In this document: in pieces, positions 21,919 to 33,615 of the stretch
Numbering within the stretch: the first letter of the stretch is position 1
Layout of the letters: every line of letters starts with the position of its first letter
Position numbers and translations under genes: made by a program
Notes under the pieces: generated by a model
Database searches by the model: none
What the model saw: only the letters and a program-made list of their open reading frames with translations
What the model was told of the DNA's origin: nothing
Assembly (NCBI GenBank): GCA_964035015.1
Contig: OZ036012.1
Location: 932,028 to 996,027 of the forward strand
Source: Corallium rubrum
Taxonomy: Eukaryota; Cnidaria; Anthozoa; Scleralcyonacea; Coralliidae
Reading direction: 5' to 3'
DNA length: 64,000 nt

Positions 21919-22852
21919 TAAAAGAATGCTACCTGTATATCTTGTAAAATACAGTATATACTTGTTATTCTTATTAATAAGGCAGTGAGGTTGTTTACCT
22001 GACATGCATGGCACGTATCTATAAGCTAAATAGAAAAATCCAGTTCAAAATCCTGGATTGTTTATCAGATACAACTTTATACAGCAAGCAGTCAATGAGT
22101 ACATGTGTGTGCTGCTAATAAACTTGATTGCATTAAAAATGTAAAATGATGCTACCGGTTGTGAAATATATCCTTGTAAGTTTCCTCCAGAGAGAATTGT
22201 TTGTCTTCCGAAGAGTAATGTTTGTCACTTGAAGACCACGGTCCTAATTCATAAACAGTTTACACGTGTTGGCCTGAGTCGCCTGACTCGATATAGAACG
22301 CCCAACGAGTTGAAAACCTTTTGTCAACTCTTCAATCGTTCTGTATAACGCACAAAAACTGTGGTAGATCACACTTGCAAGTTTACTATAAGTCATGTTA
22401 AAAATACTTGCCATTTGTATCAGCAATATTGTCTTTCTTCGAAAATAGTGTTGCTCTTTTGATACGGCGACGAAATAAATATTATAAACACGATCGGGAT
22501 TAAAGAATACTTGTTTCCATCGTTCAAACTGACAGCTCGTACGTTGACGCCAAAAAATTCTGAGCTTCGATTGTCCCCGATGTAATTGTCGCGCATTGGG
22601 TAGAGTTGCACCACAGCACACACTACAGGTCAGTGGTTACACAAAAAAGTTAACAGACAAACACACACACAACACGATAGCAATATATCTGCGCAAGCGC
22701 AGATACAAAAATAATTTATTCTGCATTAATTTTGTTCGACCAATAGAAACTCGCGGCCTCTGACGGCCGCGAGTGACGAAAAAACATCATGCTTTGTTGC
22801 AGGCCCACATTGCACAGCAACAGGAGGGCCTGCCCGCAGGCTACATGAAAGC

Positions 22853-23051
22853 AGACAAACACTTTTTACTCAAAAAAGATCAGAAATCATTTCAACATAC
22901 AGGCATAAAAACAAATTTAAAATCAAAAATCTAAACAACAATCAAAACAAGGAAAGTAGTTTGAGGAATACACCGCCAACTCGCCCACCTTTCGACAAAA
23001 CCATCTGAGGGATGCATTCATTGTTTCACCGCCCACACGCCCACCTTTCGT
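22853..23051 (+). pseudogene. Penelope-like endonuclease, C-terminal remainder
   Basis: Reading on from ATGAAAGC the sequence gives a KADKHFLLKKDQ-type peptide that would continue the endonuclease frame interrupted at 19,376. Stops follow within about 40 codons. It leads directly into the right terminal segment. Confidence 0.5.
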
Positions 23052-23247
23052 TCAAAACCATTTAAGCGGCCCAAGAATCGAAACTACTCAGTTGCCTGAT
23101 GATCTCTCCGCGTGAAACTGACAGTTGCGACACTCAACATTTTGTGGTAAGCCCACTTAAACTATAACTAAATATTTAAATATAGTAAATAAGCAAAAAT
23201 CTATTTTTCTACTATATCAGCCTTGCTTATCAACAAAATCTCCTGCT
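23052..23247 (+). repeat. Penelope-like element: terminal segment (right), hammerhead-like
   Basis: This is the mirror of 18,548-18,755. CTGATGA (23,096-23,102) is followed by GAAAC (23,114-23,118), so the invariant core words stand 11 bases apart, but stem II is hard to draw. It ends at ATCAACAAAATCTCCTGC. Confidence 0.5.
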
Positions 23248-23307
23248 TCAGTAAACAAAGGAAAACTGGCCGCCATTTTGTTTTGCCCGCAGGTGAATAG
23301 TGTATGT

Positions 23308-23660
23308 TATAAAATAAGGTGTCCTCTACGCACGCTCTGATTGGCTGGGCTCCGTGCATTTATAAGAGAACATAGATCATGAATGACGTAAAATGCCGTA
23401 GAATGGCGTCAGCTGGCCGTAAAAGCCCGCCAAATTCCAAACCTACCTCACTTTTAGCTTGGTTTTGCTTCTTCTTATTTTATAAAACAAATAAAACATA
23501 TCGCTCCTGTGCATATGTACTCTTATAAAGGTACGTTTGACGTCATTTGAACACGAAAGAAGTGTTCAAATGACGTCAAACGTGCCTTTATAAGAGTACA
23601 TATGCACGGAGCTTTATGTTTTATTTGTTAAATATCCCGAGATTGAGGAGCCAATGAGAT
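23308..23660. mobile_element. Palindromic element, copy 2
   Basis: It starts with CGCACGCTCTGATTGGCTG. Arms containing AAAACAAATAAAACAT, CATATGTACTCTTATAAAG and TTTGACGTCATTTGAACAC face their reverse complement around 23,565. Related to 13,052-13,490. Confidence 0.6.
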
Positions 23661-23689
23661 TGCGTAAAACGCGCTATTCACCTGCGAGG

Positions 23690-23804
23690 TATATACTACA
23701 TACCACATACTACGTCCTACTGCCTACTACCACATACTACGTACTACAAACTACGTACTAAACGCCACACGCCGCACACTATACAGTATACACTATATAC
23801 TATA

Positions 23805-23866
<62 letters not shown>

Positions 23867-23867
23867 A

Positions 23868-23912
<45 letters not shown>

Positions 23913-24360
23913 CATGCAGCATGCAGCATGCAGCATGCAGTATGCAGTATACAGTATACAGTATACAGTATACAGTATACAGTATACAGTATACACCACC
24001 ATACCCCACCATACACCACCATACACCATGCACCATACGGCATACACCATACACCATACAACAAACACCATACATCCTACATCACACGAAACACTATACA
24101 CTAAACACTATACATCTCATATATAATACGTATATATTATATATGAAATCCCAATTTAAGTTATTTTTAGATTTCACGAGGTAATCTCGCGCGTACTAAA
24201 CGCTACACACTACACACTACACACTACACACTACACACTACACACTACACACTACACACTACACACTACACACTACATACTATACACTATACACTATACA
24301 CCACCATACACCATACACTACCATACACCATACACCACCATACACCATACACCATTTCGT
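23690..24360. repeat. Cluster of 7-bp minisatellites
   Basis: In order there are degenerate ACTACATACC-type units, a (GCAGTAT)n array at about 23,803-23,990 with GCAGCAT and ACAGTAT variants, ACCATACACC-type units, a short ATATATAC palindrome near 24,117-24,145, an (ACACTAC)n array at about 24,208-24,278, and more ACCATAC units. Open frames on both strands are artefacts of the 7-bp period. Confidence 0.9.
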
Positions 24361-24693
24361 ATGGCAATTCTTCGACTAAACGTACTTCACTCTGACACTC
24401 CTATGACTTTTCCCCCCCATTTCGTTTTTCCGAAACTAGTAACGTGACTTTTTCCCACCATTTTGTTTTTCCGAAAGTAACGTGTAAACCGCCATGCAAA
24501 ATTCACGATATGTGTCACATGCTATGAGTATCGTTTGATAATTGGCTAAATCTAGATCTAAAAATAACTTAACACTTTGGTGAATAAAATCGTCTGGCAT
24601 TAGTCGGAATAAACCTTAAAGACTCGTCGTCAGGCTTCAACGTGTTAAGAGAAATTAGGATGGACTAGCCCATTACTATACATTCCCTCTCAC
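24361..24693. other. No recognisable feature
   Basis: Probably an intron or 3' flank of the minus-strand candidate gene. No exon was found here. Confidence 0.35.
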
Positions 24694-24789
24694 CTTTCTC
24701 ACAAGTACAGGGTTTATATCCTAGAGGACACGAGCATTCCTTTTGGTAAATGCCATCAATAAGGCATGAAGATGAAGCACATATATTGG
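24694..24789 (-). CDS. Candidate host gene, EGF-like exon
   Basis: On the minus strand a polypyrimidine tract and CAG acceptor (CTTTTTTCAG) precede a 96-nt open exon that ends at AAAG before the donor GTGAGAGG. The exon encodes NICASSSCLIDGIYQKEC followed by SCPLGYKPCTCEK. Its six cysteines and GY before the last pair resemble an EGF-like module. It begins with two bases and ends with one base of a codon, so both introns are phase 1, the usual arrangement for EGF modules. It is in phase with the exon at 27,279-27,413. Later exons were not found. The EGF reading rests on cysteine spacing only. Confidence 0.5.
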
Positions 24790-25559
24790 CTGAAAAAAGA
24801 AAAAGATATTGTAAATGGTAGAACTAAAACAGTTTTGAAAAAAACACATTGACAAAATTTCACCAATTAGTTGGGTGCAAATTATATAGCCAGAATATAC
24901 ACTCTGTATATCTGGGCTGTACACACAGGCTAAAAATATGAGGATTTGAACAGTTTTAATATTCATCTAGTATAAAAATAACAGAACCAAAGACCAGTTG
25001 TTAAAAATGAAACATATATTTGGTCAACATTGGTAATCTCAAATACTATTTGCAAATAAATAATAACTCGTACTTTAGGCTGCGAAAATGAATTATAAAC
25101 TATTAGGACTATATTTGCATAAATTTTAAATGCTGGGAAGAACAACTTCGTTTTAAGTGGTTATAATTTATAAAGTACGTACTTAAAGTGAAAATGGCAA
25201 GAATATGATGTATATCAATAATCGAGAGTACGGATAATATATTACAATTATCTGTTTATTTAAATGATTTATCTGGTTTGCAAAACATGATTCATTTTGT
25301 CCCGTCAGCCGAAAAAGATGGCGGCGATACATTTAACCACAATGTTTTACGACCTCAAATTAGCTTAAGTAACAACTAAACATTGTTTGTCATGCAAAGA
25401 TAGATTAAGTAAACAAGAACTTCATTCCTACCAAAATTGATCTTTTTAAAGACCTATCTCCAAATAATTCTACGTGAAACAAAGGATTGTGGTTAAACGA
25501 TAGCTGATGTTATGGACAAAGATGCAGACATGTACAAGCGCGGAATTTTAAGTAATAAC
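24790..25559. other. Presumed intron of the minus-strand gene
   Basis: AT-rich with no convincing exon. Short open frames at 24,721-24,966 and 24,963-25,145 (minus) run through the exon boundary or into non-coding sequence. Confidence 0.3.
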
Positions 25560-26090
25560 ATAACATAATAAATTTATTCAAGATGTGAAAAAAAAATAAT
25601 TCAAATACAATCTTGAAAAGGAAATCGTGCGGTTAGCCCTATATAACAATTCCCAAACATAAATATACAAAATGAAGAAATAAAAGTCATAAAGTGTATC
25701 AATCAAATTATGCTTCAGCAATTTTTCGTGGAAGATTATTCCACCTATACTTATTATTCGAATAAAAAATGAATACTTATAACAATTTAATTTTTACAGC
25801 TTTAAGGTGCAACTTATACTTGTGGTTTGCTCTAGTACGACAATGTCCTTAACTAGGCACGGGCATTTATATAAGGTTGAAAATACATCTTGATTTTTAG
25901 TGCCAACAGTGCATTTGATTATTCCTAAAACTTTGTTAGCTTTGTTTACCATAATGCTCACAAGTTCACCCCAAGATAAATCCTGTGTAATATTAACTCC
26001 CAAGTCTTTGACGCTATCGACAGACTTGAGATGTTTTCCTAACGAATAGTTAGGTTTAGTTGTGTCCTTTCTGTGTGTTATACGCATGAA
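25560..26090 (-). pseudogene. LINE reverse-transcriptase C-terminal fragment
   Basis: The peptide has SVKDLGVNITQDLSWGEL and VNKANKVLGIIKC, the segment just after the RT palm in non-LTR retrotransposons. Downstream, in another frame, HKYKLHLKAVKINCYKYSFF matches the expected C-terminal region. It is 5' truncated and frameshifted. It probably lies within the intron of the minus-strand candidate gene. Confidence 0.7.
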
Positions 26091-27278
26091 ATAAATTATA
26101 ACATAATGCGCATGAAATATTAATTAAATAATGTGTTAATAGCATGAAATGAGATTTAGTATAGCCACAAAACCTTTACCAGCTTACCATTTAATGATGT
26201 CCATCAAAATTACTCCTAGTTAAGTACCTAGTTTATTTTTTTAGGGAAGCTGCTATAAAATCCTATTTCCAAAGTCCCTGATTAACAGGGACAAACCATT
26301 ACCTTTTTCATTTTTTAGCGCCTGTACCACCGCGAACTATTCCTTTTATTAATATTAAACTATTTTATCTAATTATGTTTGAAATCAATTTCTTTGATTT
26401 TATCAGCATTTGCAAACAATTTTTATAAACATTCATCTCCCCGCCCCCTCTCTCCAGAAAAATAATGGTTTCTCCGATCTAAGCCCACCTGTTTTTAAAC
26501 TCACTTCTTTCATCAGCAAACGCTTTATGGGCCGTTGTACTTCAATTAACACCATATATAGGAGACGTTGTTCGGTTTTGCATTTTGTTGCGTTTTAGAA
26601 AATCTGCACCCTATATGCTTCTATTCGCTTAAGTCGGCGTGTCATTTACGAACTACCAGATTTACGTTAGTGTTTCCGCAATGCGTTAAAAATGAATAGT
26701 TTTTTATTTAAAGTGTTTATAAAATAAAGTACTTGCTGCCATAATGTTTTTTAATAAACAGAAGACCATAATTATGAGGAATATTCACCAAAAGTCCTAA
26801 AGGAATTCGGCGAATTGTCTTCGAGCAATGAACTCTCAAAGTTTGCCATGGTTAATTGTTTTTAGAGAAATCTGGGCCTTCGCGCGCGCGGTAACAATGC
26901 CTTATAACGTATAAGCTGAGTCTAATGATTGTTTGATTTGACATGGACACAAACCTAAACCCCGGCAGAGTATATCATTTCGTTTACACATTGTTAAAAT
27001 TATTTGACATGTTAACAAGTGTTGATATAATCCTCAAACGTGTCAGATATTAAATAAAATAAGGCTAAAAGCAGTTTGTTGCTGTATTATTTAACGTTGG
27101 CACTTTAAGTGAAACGGAAAAATCTCTTCCGAAGACGTCGTCTTTGCGACTAAAAATTACTCTATTTTTTAAAGGAGTCAAAACGACTCTTTCCAAAGGC
27201 ATGATCGTATAAGTTTTGTTACTGTCTAATAGTAGTAATACAACAATTAAGTTTTTCATATGATACAATCAACTTTAC
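26091..27278. other. Presumed intron, no feature
   Basis: No repeat or exon recognised. A (CG)n-like string lies near 26,882. Confidence 0.3.
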
Positions 27279-27413
27279 CTGAGATATGTCTCTTCTTCAT
27301 CAATCCAGCTTCTTCCCCAAATTTAAAAGCGAAATTAGGGACTTCACCATGTTCCGGCTTTATACTCAGGACTAATGCTATAACAGTCGAGAAATTCACA
27401 GGGTCCGATAAAC
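27279..27413 (-). CDS. Candidate host gene, exon 2
   Basis: A 135-nt stop-free minus-strand segment bounded by an acceptor (TTATATTAG) and a donor (CAG before GTAAAG). Joined in phase 1 to the signal-peptide exon it reads on as LSDPVNFSTVIALVLSIK, then EHGEVPNFAFKFGEEAGLMK. It ends in phase 1, matching the EGF-like exon at 24,694. I do not recognise the domain. A subtilisin/kexin-type propeptide is a remote possibility from the FAFKFGEEAGL pattern. The intron to exon 1 would be only 43 nt, which is unusually short. Confidence 0.4.
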
Positions 27414-27456
27414 CTAATATAACTTCAAGTAAATATATATACAGTTAAAGACTTAC

Positions 27457-27511
27457 CCAAGAAGGAGGAAGAAACAAAGTAAAGAAGGAGAATAAATGCA
27501 AAAATATTCAT
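27457..27511 (-). CDS. Candidate host gene, first coding exon (signal peptide)
   Basis: ATG at 27,511 (minus) opens MNIFAFILLLYFVSSSFL, a classic hydrophobic signal peptide, followed at once by a strong donor G/GTAAGT. It points to a secreted or surface protein. A TATA box lies 76-85 bp upstream, so the start is well placed. The exon ends in phase 1. Confidence 0.5.
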
Positions 27512-27586
27512 TGTCCAAGATCTTCAAAGAACTTTTTGATTACTGAGTGGTCGCTGGACATTAATAGAATTCGTTAATATGTCTTG

Positions 27587-27596
27587 GCTTTTTATA
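27587..27596 (-). promoter_or_regulatory. TATA box of the candidate host gene
   Basis: The minus strand reads GGTATAAAAAGCC. Transcription would begin about 30 bp downstream (near 27,560), leaving a 5'UTR of about 50 nt before ATG 27,511. This is normal geometry for a TATA promoter. Confidence 0.45.
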
Positions 27597-27927
27597 CCGT
27601 TAGTGTTTGGTGATTAGACCCATGACACGTGCATGCAAGGGGAGTTGAAGTGTTCTGTTGAAGGGATGTTTGCCAAAAATCACTCATGTATAATCGATGT
27701 CATTTTAGAAAAAATAAGAGCAATATAAGGTGCGATATAATGTGTCACTTAGAGTCACTTGAACTTTTTTAGTCAAACTTAGAAACTTCTGTGTTTCAAA
27801 GGGTTCTTTACTTGCTACTCATTTGTTATTAATTATTCAATACCAAAATAGCGCTGCCGTCAAACTGCCTCCCCTTTTTCTTTTTACTCTTTTTCAAACA
27901 CGCTCAGTGGCATTATAAGTGGGATAT

Positions 27928-28033
27928 ACACTGTAAAAACTGATTGGTTGAAATAACCAATGTAATTGGTTGTCTCAGATTCATTTGAATCCAATTAAGT
28001 TGGTTATTTCAACCAATCAGTTTTTACAGTGTA
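27928..28033. mobile_element. Palindromic MITE
   Basis: ACACTGTAAAAACTGATTGG, then TTGAAATAACC, is mirrored by its reverse complement across about 40 bases. It is 106 bp and non-coding. Confidence 0.7.
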
Positions 28034-28954
28034 CATCTGTACAATACCTGGAAATTATTAATCGATCTTGGACAATGGGTTTAGATTGTAAAGTTTGTGT
28101 ATTAGCAAGTGTCGCCAAAGAAACCCCTATATTATAAGCACATTAATATTTTTAATATTTTGGAAAAATAGGCATTAAAACTTTCAAACTACGGTCACTA
28201 TTCCACTACTGTTGAGCAGCATACCACAGGTTATCAAACTATAAAGGCTTAGCAAGACTGGTTAGATCAATATTCTATCGATTTAGACGTCCTCGTGCTT
28301 CCCTAGAGATTCAACGAAGACGCTAAAAATCGTTTAATTTAATTTTTGCACCCCATGCATCAGTGTGCATTGCGCACACGCTACGATTTTAGTCGGTCGA
28401 TCTGTATTGGCCGACCGTTAAATTAATTTGGGGTTTACGATCAAAATCGTTACGTGTGCGGTGTCAATACAAAGCGATTTTGTTCGGCCGATTTTTGCCG
28501 TAAAATATCAAACTGGTTTGATATTGTCCGATTAAAATTACAGGAATGTCATAATTCGTATGGTAACCTTGAAGCATATGTAAAACTTACGGCGAAAATT
28601 CAAGATATGTTCAAATGATTCATCCTTATTCTAGAATACGAAAACCAGCAAGAAAACGGCCGTCTACATAAAAAGACTGTTTACATGGGAAGCGAGGCGG
28701 GACGTTTTTGGCAAGGTTAGGTACTCAAACCCTCAGAAAAGAACATCCAATATATGCTGTTGTCACGAAGTCTGTATCTATAATTGTTTCAAGGAATCAG
28801 CACAATAAAGACTGCTTTTGTCTTTTTGTCTAGTTCCGACGCGATTAAAGTGCTATCCAACGCTTGAGTTAAAGGATGAGTGTCCAGCTAATGTATTGCG
28901 CGCTAGTGTTTTTGTTTTCATACGGGAAACTGGCAGCAAACTGCCGCAATATAT
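28034..28954. other. No recognisable gene
   Basis: A diverged inverted word set (CGATTTTAGTCGGTCGA / GATCAAAATCG) near 28,380-28,500 suggests an old MITE. Nothing else is supported. Confidence 0.35.
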
Positions 28955-29120
28955 TAAGTCAGTCTAAGGCAGTCTAAATCTGTGTAACGCAGTCTAAGTC
29001 ACTCTAAGTCGATCAAAGTCAGTCTAATTAGTCAGTCTACGTCAGCCTAAATCGGTCTAAGTCAGTCTAAGGCAGTCTAAGTCAGTCTAAGGCAGTCAAA
29101 GAGAGTCTAAGTCGGTGTAA
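28955..29120 (+). repeat. 10-bp minisatellite
   Basis: Units of AGTCTAAGTC/AGTCTAAGGC type, about 15 copies. Confidence 0.85.
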
Positions 29121-29224
29121 GTTTCTCATTGTTTGGTTCTCTGCCGATGAACGGCTTTGATTACAACGGTCTTTCAAGTACATATTTTGCACTTTACAGA
29201 CGGTGCATAACACTTCTGTATGCT

Positions 29225-29570
29225 GCACAGTAAATTCTAATGAGTAGAAATAACTCCATCAGTAGAGTTAAAACTACTCCACCAGTAGGAGTTAAATGGA
29301 GAAGAGTTATTTCAACTCCAAAAATGGAGTAAATTCTAGTGTTGTGGAGTTGAAATCACTCTCGAAAGAGGAGTTGAAATTAATAGATTATAATGTACTC
29401 TTACAGCGGAGTTGATTCAACTACGCATAGTTAAAATAACTCTATCAACGGAGTAATATCAAGTCCATACTAGAGTTGAAAGTAGTCCTCCATGCAACTT
29501 GCTTGCGAGAGTTGATATAACTCCTGAGTAATAGTTAAAATAACTCTATCACCGGAGTAAATGCTAATTT
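29225..29570. repeat. Degenerate self-complementary GAGTT repeats
   Basis: Units such as GAGTTAAAATAACTC and GGAGTTGAAATCACTC are each near-palindromic and occur in both orientations. They resemble, but are distinct from, the array at 32,932-33,615. Confidence 0.6.
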
Positions 29571-30017
29571 TATATTAATTAACAAGTATATTATTTCAAA
29601 TTTTAATCTTCTCATTTGTTCTTCAGTTCAAGTCAGAAATAACTGGATGTTTACTTAATGACTGAAGTGGTCAGAGTACGCGTTAAGATCTACCGGTATA
29701 TATCCTTCACATTGTGGCTTTTTATCCATGCAACAGCAAGCTTACTGAATATACATGTATACAAGTGAGTATATATATTTGTGTTGCATGAAAATTGTTG
29801 TTTGTAAATTAGTCTTTACAATTATTATTAATTTATTGCATGTTAAATATTTATGTACAAGACACAAAATAATGTTCAACACTATGCCAGTCAAATGACA
29901 GGGCAGATGTACATTTTGGCCTTTCTTTGACTGGTATCTGGTTGTTATTTTGATTTCTATACGACTATATTCAGTATCCTGCCATGATGAAAATATTCAT
30001 ACATATAAGGTGGCCGG

Positions 30018-30356
30018 TGTTTATATCAAGGCAAGCCAATCTGGGTACCCAGGCTAGCCCGTTTTGCCGAGACCTGAGTCTTTTCCCAATGTAAACATGA
30101 TTGACCGGGTTGGCTCACCTGCCCGACCTGGCACTAAATTAAAACATTTTTTTCCCTATTTAGAACAATGAGATATTGTGTCTTCCCAGAACTGATAAAT
30201 TATGCAATTAGTGCAACAAGAAAGCCAGCCTGCCTATATGTGAGCTGTAGCATGGCCTTCATGTGCATAGACACAAAAATCATCTCACATCTCACCAAAG
30301 CAGACTAGCCTGGATACCAGGGATGGCTCGCCTCTATATAAAACACTCCCTAAAGT
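30018..30356. mobile_element. Diverged MITE, family F relative
   Basis: GTGTTTATATCAAGGCAAGCC at the left (first 20 bases diagnostic) and GGCTCGCCTCTATATAAAACAC at the right echo the family F ends. GCCCGACCTGG-type words fill the interior. Confidence 0.45.
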
Positions 30357-32014
30357 AGAATATTTTTTTGGATTATATATATATAGTCTAATAGCCAGCA
30401 GATTATCATAATATAATACTTATTAGAACTTAGATTCAAATTAATTCAAATCTAAATACAAGTCCCTTAATTTAAATTTCCCTTTTTGTTTTAGGAAAGC
30501 ATATGATGCCACTTGGTCTACTATGCCTTTCATTTGTGTAAGATATTTACGATCAATTCTACTTGTTGGGGGAAGGGGGGGGGGGGGGATGAACTTGCTG
30601 GAAAACAGTCTGAAACATTTTGACGTATACTGGTCACACCTTTTCTAGTTACGATCAGAATGCCAATTGTGCAACAAATTCTACAAACAGTGTTACAGTA
30701 ATATTTACATGTAGGTAGATTTTACCCCTTCCATTGTTGCATGTCGTCCACCTTTCCCGCCCAATGTGCTGTCGGAACTCTTCAAGTGATTGCACGCATA
30801 TTACCACAAGGGGCAGAGGAGTCAAATATGAGTTACATTTTTTGAACGTCTTACCTTTGAGAACTGATGAGTTAATCCACAAACCTGGATTTTCAACTCG
30901 TACGGCTTGGCAATCCAGATATACAGTAGGCCACATTGTCATAAACGTTAACGCTACACGCCTAACGGGTTAAAAACGCTGGTAACTTTTGCACAAGCTA
31001 TTTCAAATTGCAATCAGATTGTCGATAAATATATTGCAGCAAAATAGCAGCTACCAAATTTAAGCATAAATTGCCAGTGACCGGTGATTAGAATTTACTG
31101 CACGACTATTTAGTATTTAGATTTAGTGTTTAATAAAGGGGTACGCACGTTTACTTCGTGTATATTTAAACAATATTGAAAATTGGCGATTTGAGTGCTT
31201 CGTGGGGAAAAATTAACGCAAAAACCAAATGTATAAAACAGCGCAACAGCAGTCACAACATCACAGCCATACTTCAGCTGAGGAAATATTCGTATCAGTA
31301 TAGCGTTTCTACAAGTTGATTAACAGCGATATTAATTTGAATTCAAAGAACAAACATTCCAGCTCACGGGAAAGTGATCCAAAAGACGATTAAAGACGAA
31401 TCCGACAAAAACCGGCGAGATATACTTCCTGCTCCACAAGTTTTCGTATACTTTTAAGAAGGATAAATAGGCATGGGCGTGCACACGTCCCAATGGTTTT
31501 CCTCCTCCTGCATGATGGCGAAAAACCCTTAAACTCCCCTACTTGCTTATCACAATTTTGCTCTTTTAATTTCTGCCTATATTATAGGATATCTGATGAT
31601 TATAATTAAAGACGGATGTGGCTGTTGTTAATATCGCTCTAATGATTTTCCAATGACGACACTAGCAGTTTGTTCATAAATATTCGTTATAAATTCCATG
31701 TTGTTTTTTTAAATTTTTTAACGACTTATTATGGGATTAATTATATAATGGAAGTATTAGTATATCTAGGCTTGTGGTGCTCTTACCTTAAACAGATATA
31801 ATCATGTGCTGTGCAAAGTCACATTGCTCGCTTGAAAGTCGTATGAGGCGATCGAACCCTCCAATGAGCTGCAAAATATCTGCCCCAGCGATTGCTGTGC
31901 ATTCAAACCGCAGTATTATTGTATTTCGCCGCAGGTTTAGGCATCATGCCTGGTCCCTTGTCGGATGTCAGATGACTCTGGTACAGTACATAGTTACATT
32001 TAGATCATCGCCAA
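30357..32014. other. No recognisable gene
   Basis: It contains a short TATATA run (30,378), a G-run at about 30,571-30,590 and unsupported short frames. A GTTTTAG acceptor-like string at about 30,488 precedes a 43-nt segment ending at GTAAGA, too short to call an exon. Confidence 0.3.
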
Positions 32015-32640
32015 TCGATCTATGGCTACATTGCAGTCTGTGTTCATGGCCTTAGTTCAACCCTATTTTAATTATTGCTGTGTTGTCTGGGACAATTGTA
32101 GTCAAATGTTAGCTTCCAAGCTTCAAAAACTACAAAACCGAGCGGCTAGGGTTTTAACTTTTTCTAGCTATGACGCTGACGCCAACCATTTAATAGAAGG
32201 GCTTGGGTGGAAAAAGCTGAAAACTCAGCGAAATTTCCACAAGGCTGTCATGGTCTTTAAATCTCTTAATGGACTCGCACCTGAGTACATGCGTTCAATG
32301 TTTATAGATCGTGACAGTGTAGCCTCATATTCGCTGAGAGATACTATAGGCAACTAGCTATTCCGAAGCCGCGCACTAACTATCTGAAAAATTGTTTTGG
32401 TTATGCTGGGGCGGTGCTTTGGAATAGTCTACCAGTTGAGTTACGGCAAGCAAGTACTCTAAGTAGTTTTAAAGTGGGCTGTCGTGAATTTTTTTAAGTA
32501 ATTCATGTATATATTTTTAATTCATGTATATATTTTTATCACACGGCTCTCATGGAAAGCAGGTTTATGATTTGTATTTATTTGTATTGTTATTTGTATT
32601 ACCTGATGAGATTTACCGTGTTTAAATAAAGTATTCAATC
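32015..32640 (+). pseudogene. CR1-like LINE, RT C-terminus and 3'UTR
   Basis: The frame at 32,022-32,354 contains PYFNYCCVVWDNC, KLQKLQNRAARVLTF and LNGLAPEYM. After a stop and frameshift at about 32,355 it continues as LAIPKPRTNYLKN and FGYAGAVLWNSLPVELR. The same blocks close the CR1 ORF2 at 43,076-44,686. The 3'UTR has a tandem ATTCATGTATATATTTTTA and ends near AATAAAGTATTCAATC. This is a 5'-truncated dead copy. Confidence 0.75.
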
Positions 32641-32931
32641 AATTGCATGTTGTTCGTCAGGGAATTTGAATGTTAGCATGTGGCGAGACAGCCAGCCAAA
32701 GTAGGCATAGACTCCTCAGTATATGTTTTTTGTTTATTTAAGGTTAGCTATAGGGCAGAAGATTTCTGAAACAAGTTGAAACGATAAAGGTGACAAATTT
32801 AAAATGTGCTAAGCTAAGCAACTAACTTCCTCGATATTTTTCACTTACCTACTCAGTATAATAGAATTCTTAGGTTTTCGAACTCCATTTTTAGAGTCAG
32901 ATTGGCTGCAGTATATAGTTCAAACAAACAT

Positions 32932-33615
32932 TTAGTAAGAGTGTAAATAACTCTTTACTGAGAGTGAAAATAACTCTTTGCTGAGAGTGAAAATAACTCT
33001 TTACTAAGAGTGAAAATAACTCTTTAATAAGAGTGAAAATAACCCTTTAATAAGAATGAAAATAAATATTTAATAAGAGTAAAAATAACTCTTTGATAAG
33101 CGTGAAAATAACTCTTTAGTAAGAGTGAAAATAACCCTTAATAAGAGTAAAAATAACTCTTTACTAAGAGTAAAAATAACTCTTTACTACGGAGTGAAAA
33201 TAACTCTTTACTAAGAGTGAAAATAGCTCTTTAATAAGGGTGAAAATAACTCTTTACTGGGAATGAAAATAACTATTTACTGAGAGTAAAAATAACTCTT
33301 TAATAAGAGTGAAAATAACTCTTTAATAAGAGTAAAAATAACCCTTTACTACAGAGTTATTTTTACTCTTATTATAGTGTTATTTTCACTATTTGTAAAG
33401 AGTTATTTTCACTCTCAGTAAAGAGTTATTTTTACTCTTATTAAAGAGTTATTTTCATTCTCAGTAAAGAATTATTTTTACTCTTATTAAAGAGTTATTT
33501 TCACTATTATTAAAGAGTTATCTTCACTCTTATTAAAGAGTTATTTTCACTCTTAATAAAGAGTTATTTTCACCCTCAGTATAGAGTTATTTTTACTCTT
33601 ATTAAAGAGTTATTT
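32932..33615. repeat. 21-bp minisatellite with central inversion
   Basis: About 19 units of the AAGAGTGAAAATAACTCTTTA type run to about 33,350, then about 12 units run in the opposite orientation to 33,615. Immediately beyond is ATTACCAGAAATTTGGG. Its reverse complement also abuts the related array at 38,974, so the array belongs to a defined mobile unit. Confidence 0.85.

Larger units (their letters stand above)
19377..22844. mobile_element. 3.5 kb hAT-type TIR transposon inserted in the endonuclease gene
   Basis: The left end TAGCCTGCGAGCAGGCT and the right end, on the other strand, TAGCCTGCGGGCAGGCC are inverted repeats. ATGAAAGC flanks both ends (19,369-19,376 and 22,845-22,852), an 8-bp target duplication as expected for hAT elements. 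No transposase was recognised, so it appears non-autonomous. It carries a MITE (20,004-20,488) and a tRNA-SINE (21,745-21,918) as later insertions. The remaining interior, including 20,500-21,740 and 21,935-22,840, shows no supported gene. A weak inverted pair based on AACAATGG/CCATTGTT lies at 21,245-21,335. Confidence 0.75.

Noticed and set aside
22244..22621. 125-codon minus-strand frame
   Set aside because: It is inside the same transposon, with no recognisable motif and a competing overlapping frame.
27065..27268. 67-codon minus-strand frame next to the candidate gene
   Set aside because: It would retain the intron after exon 2 and is not in phase; treated as intronic.
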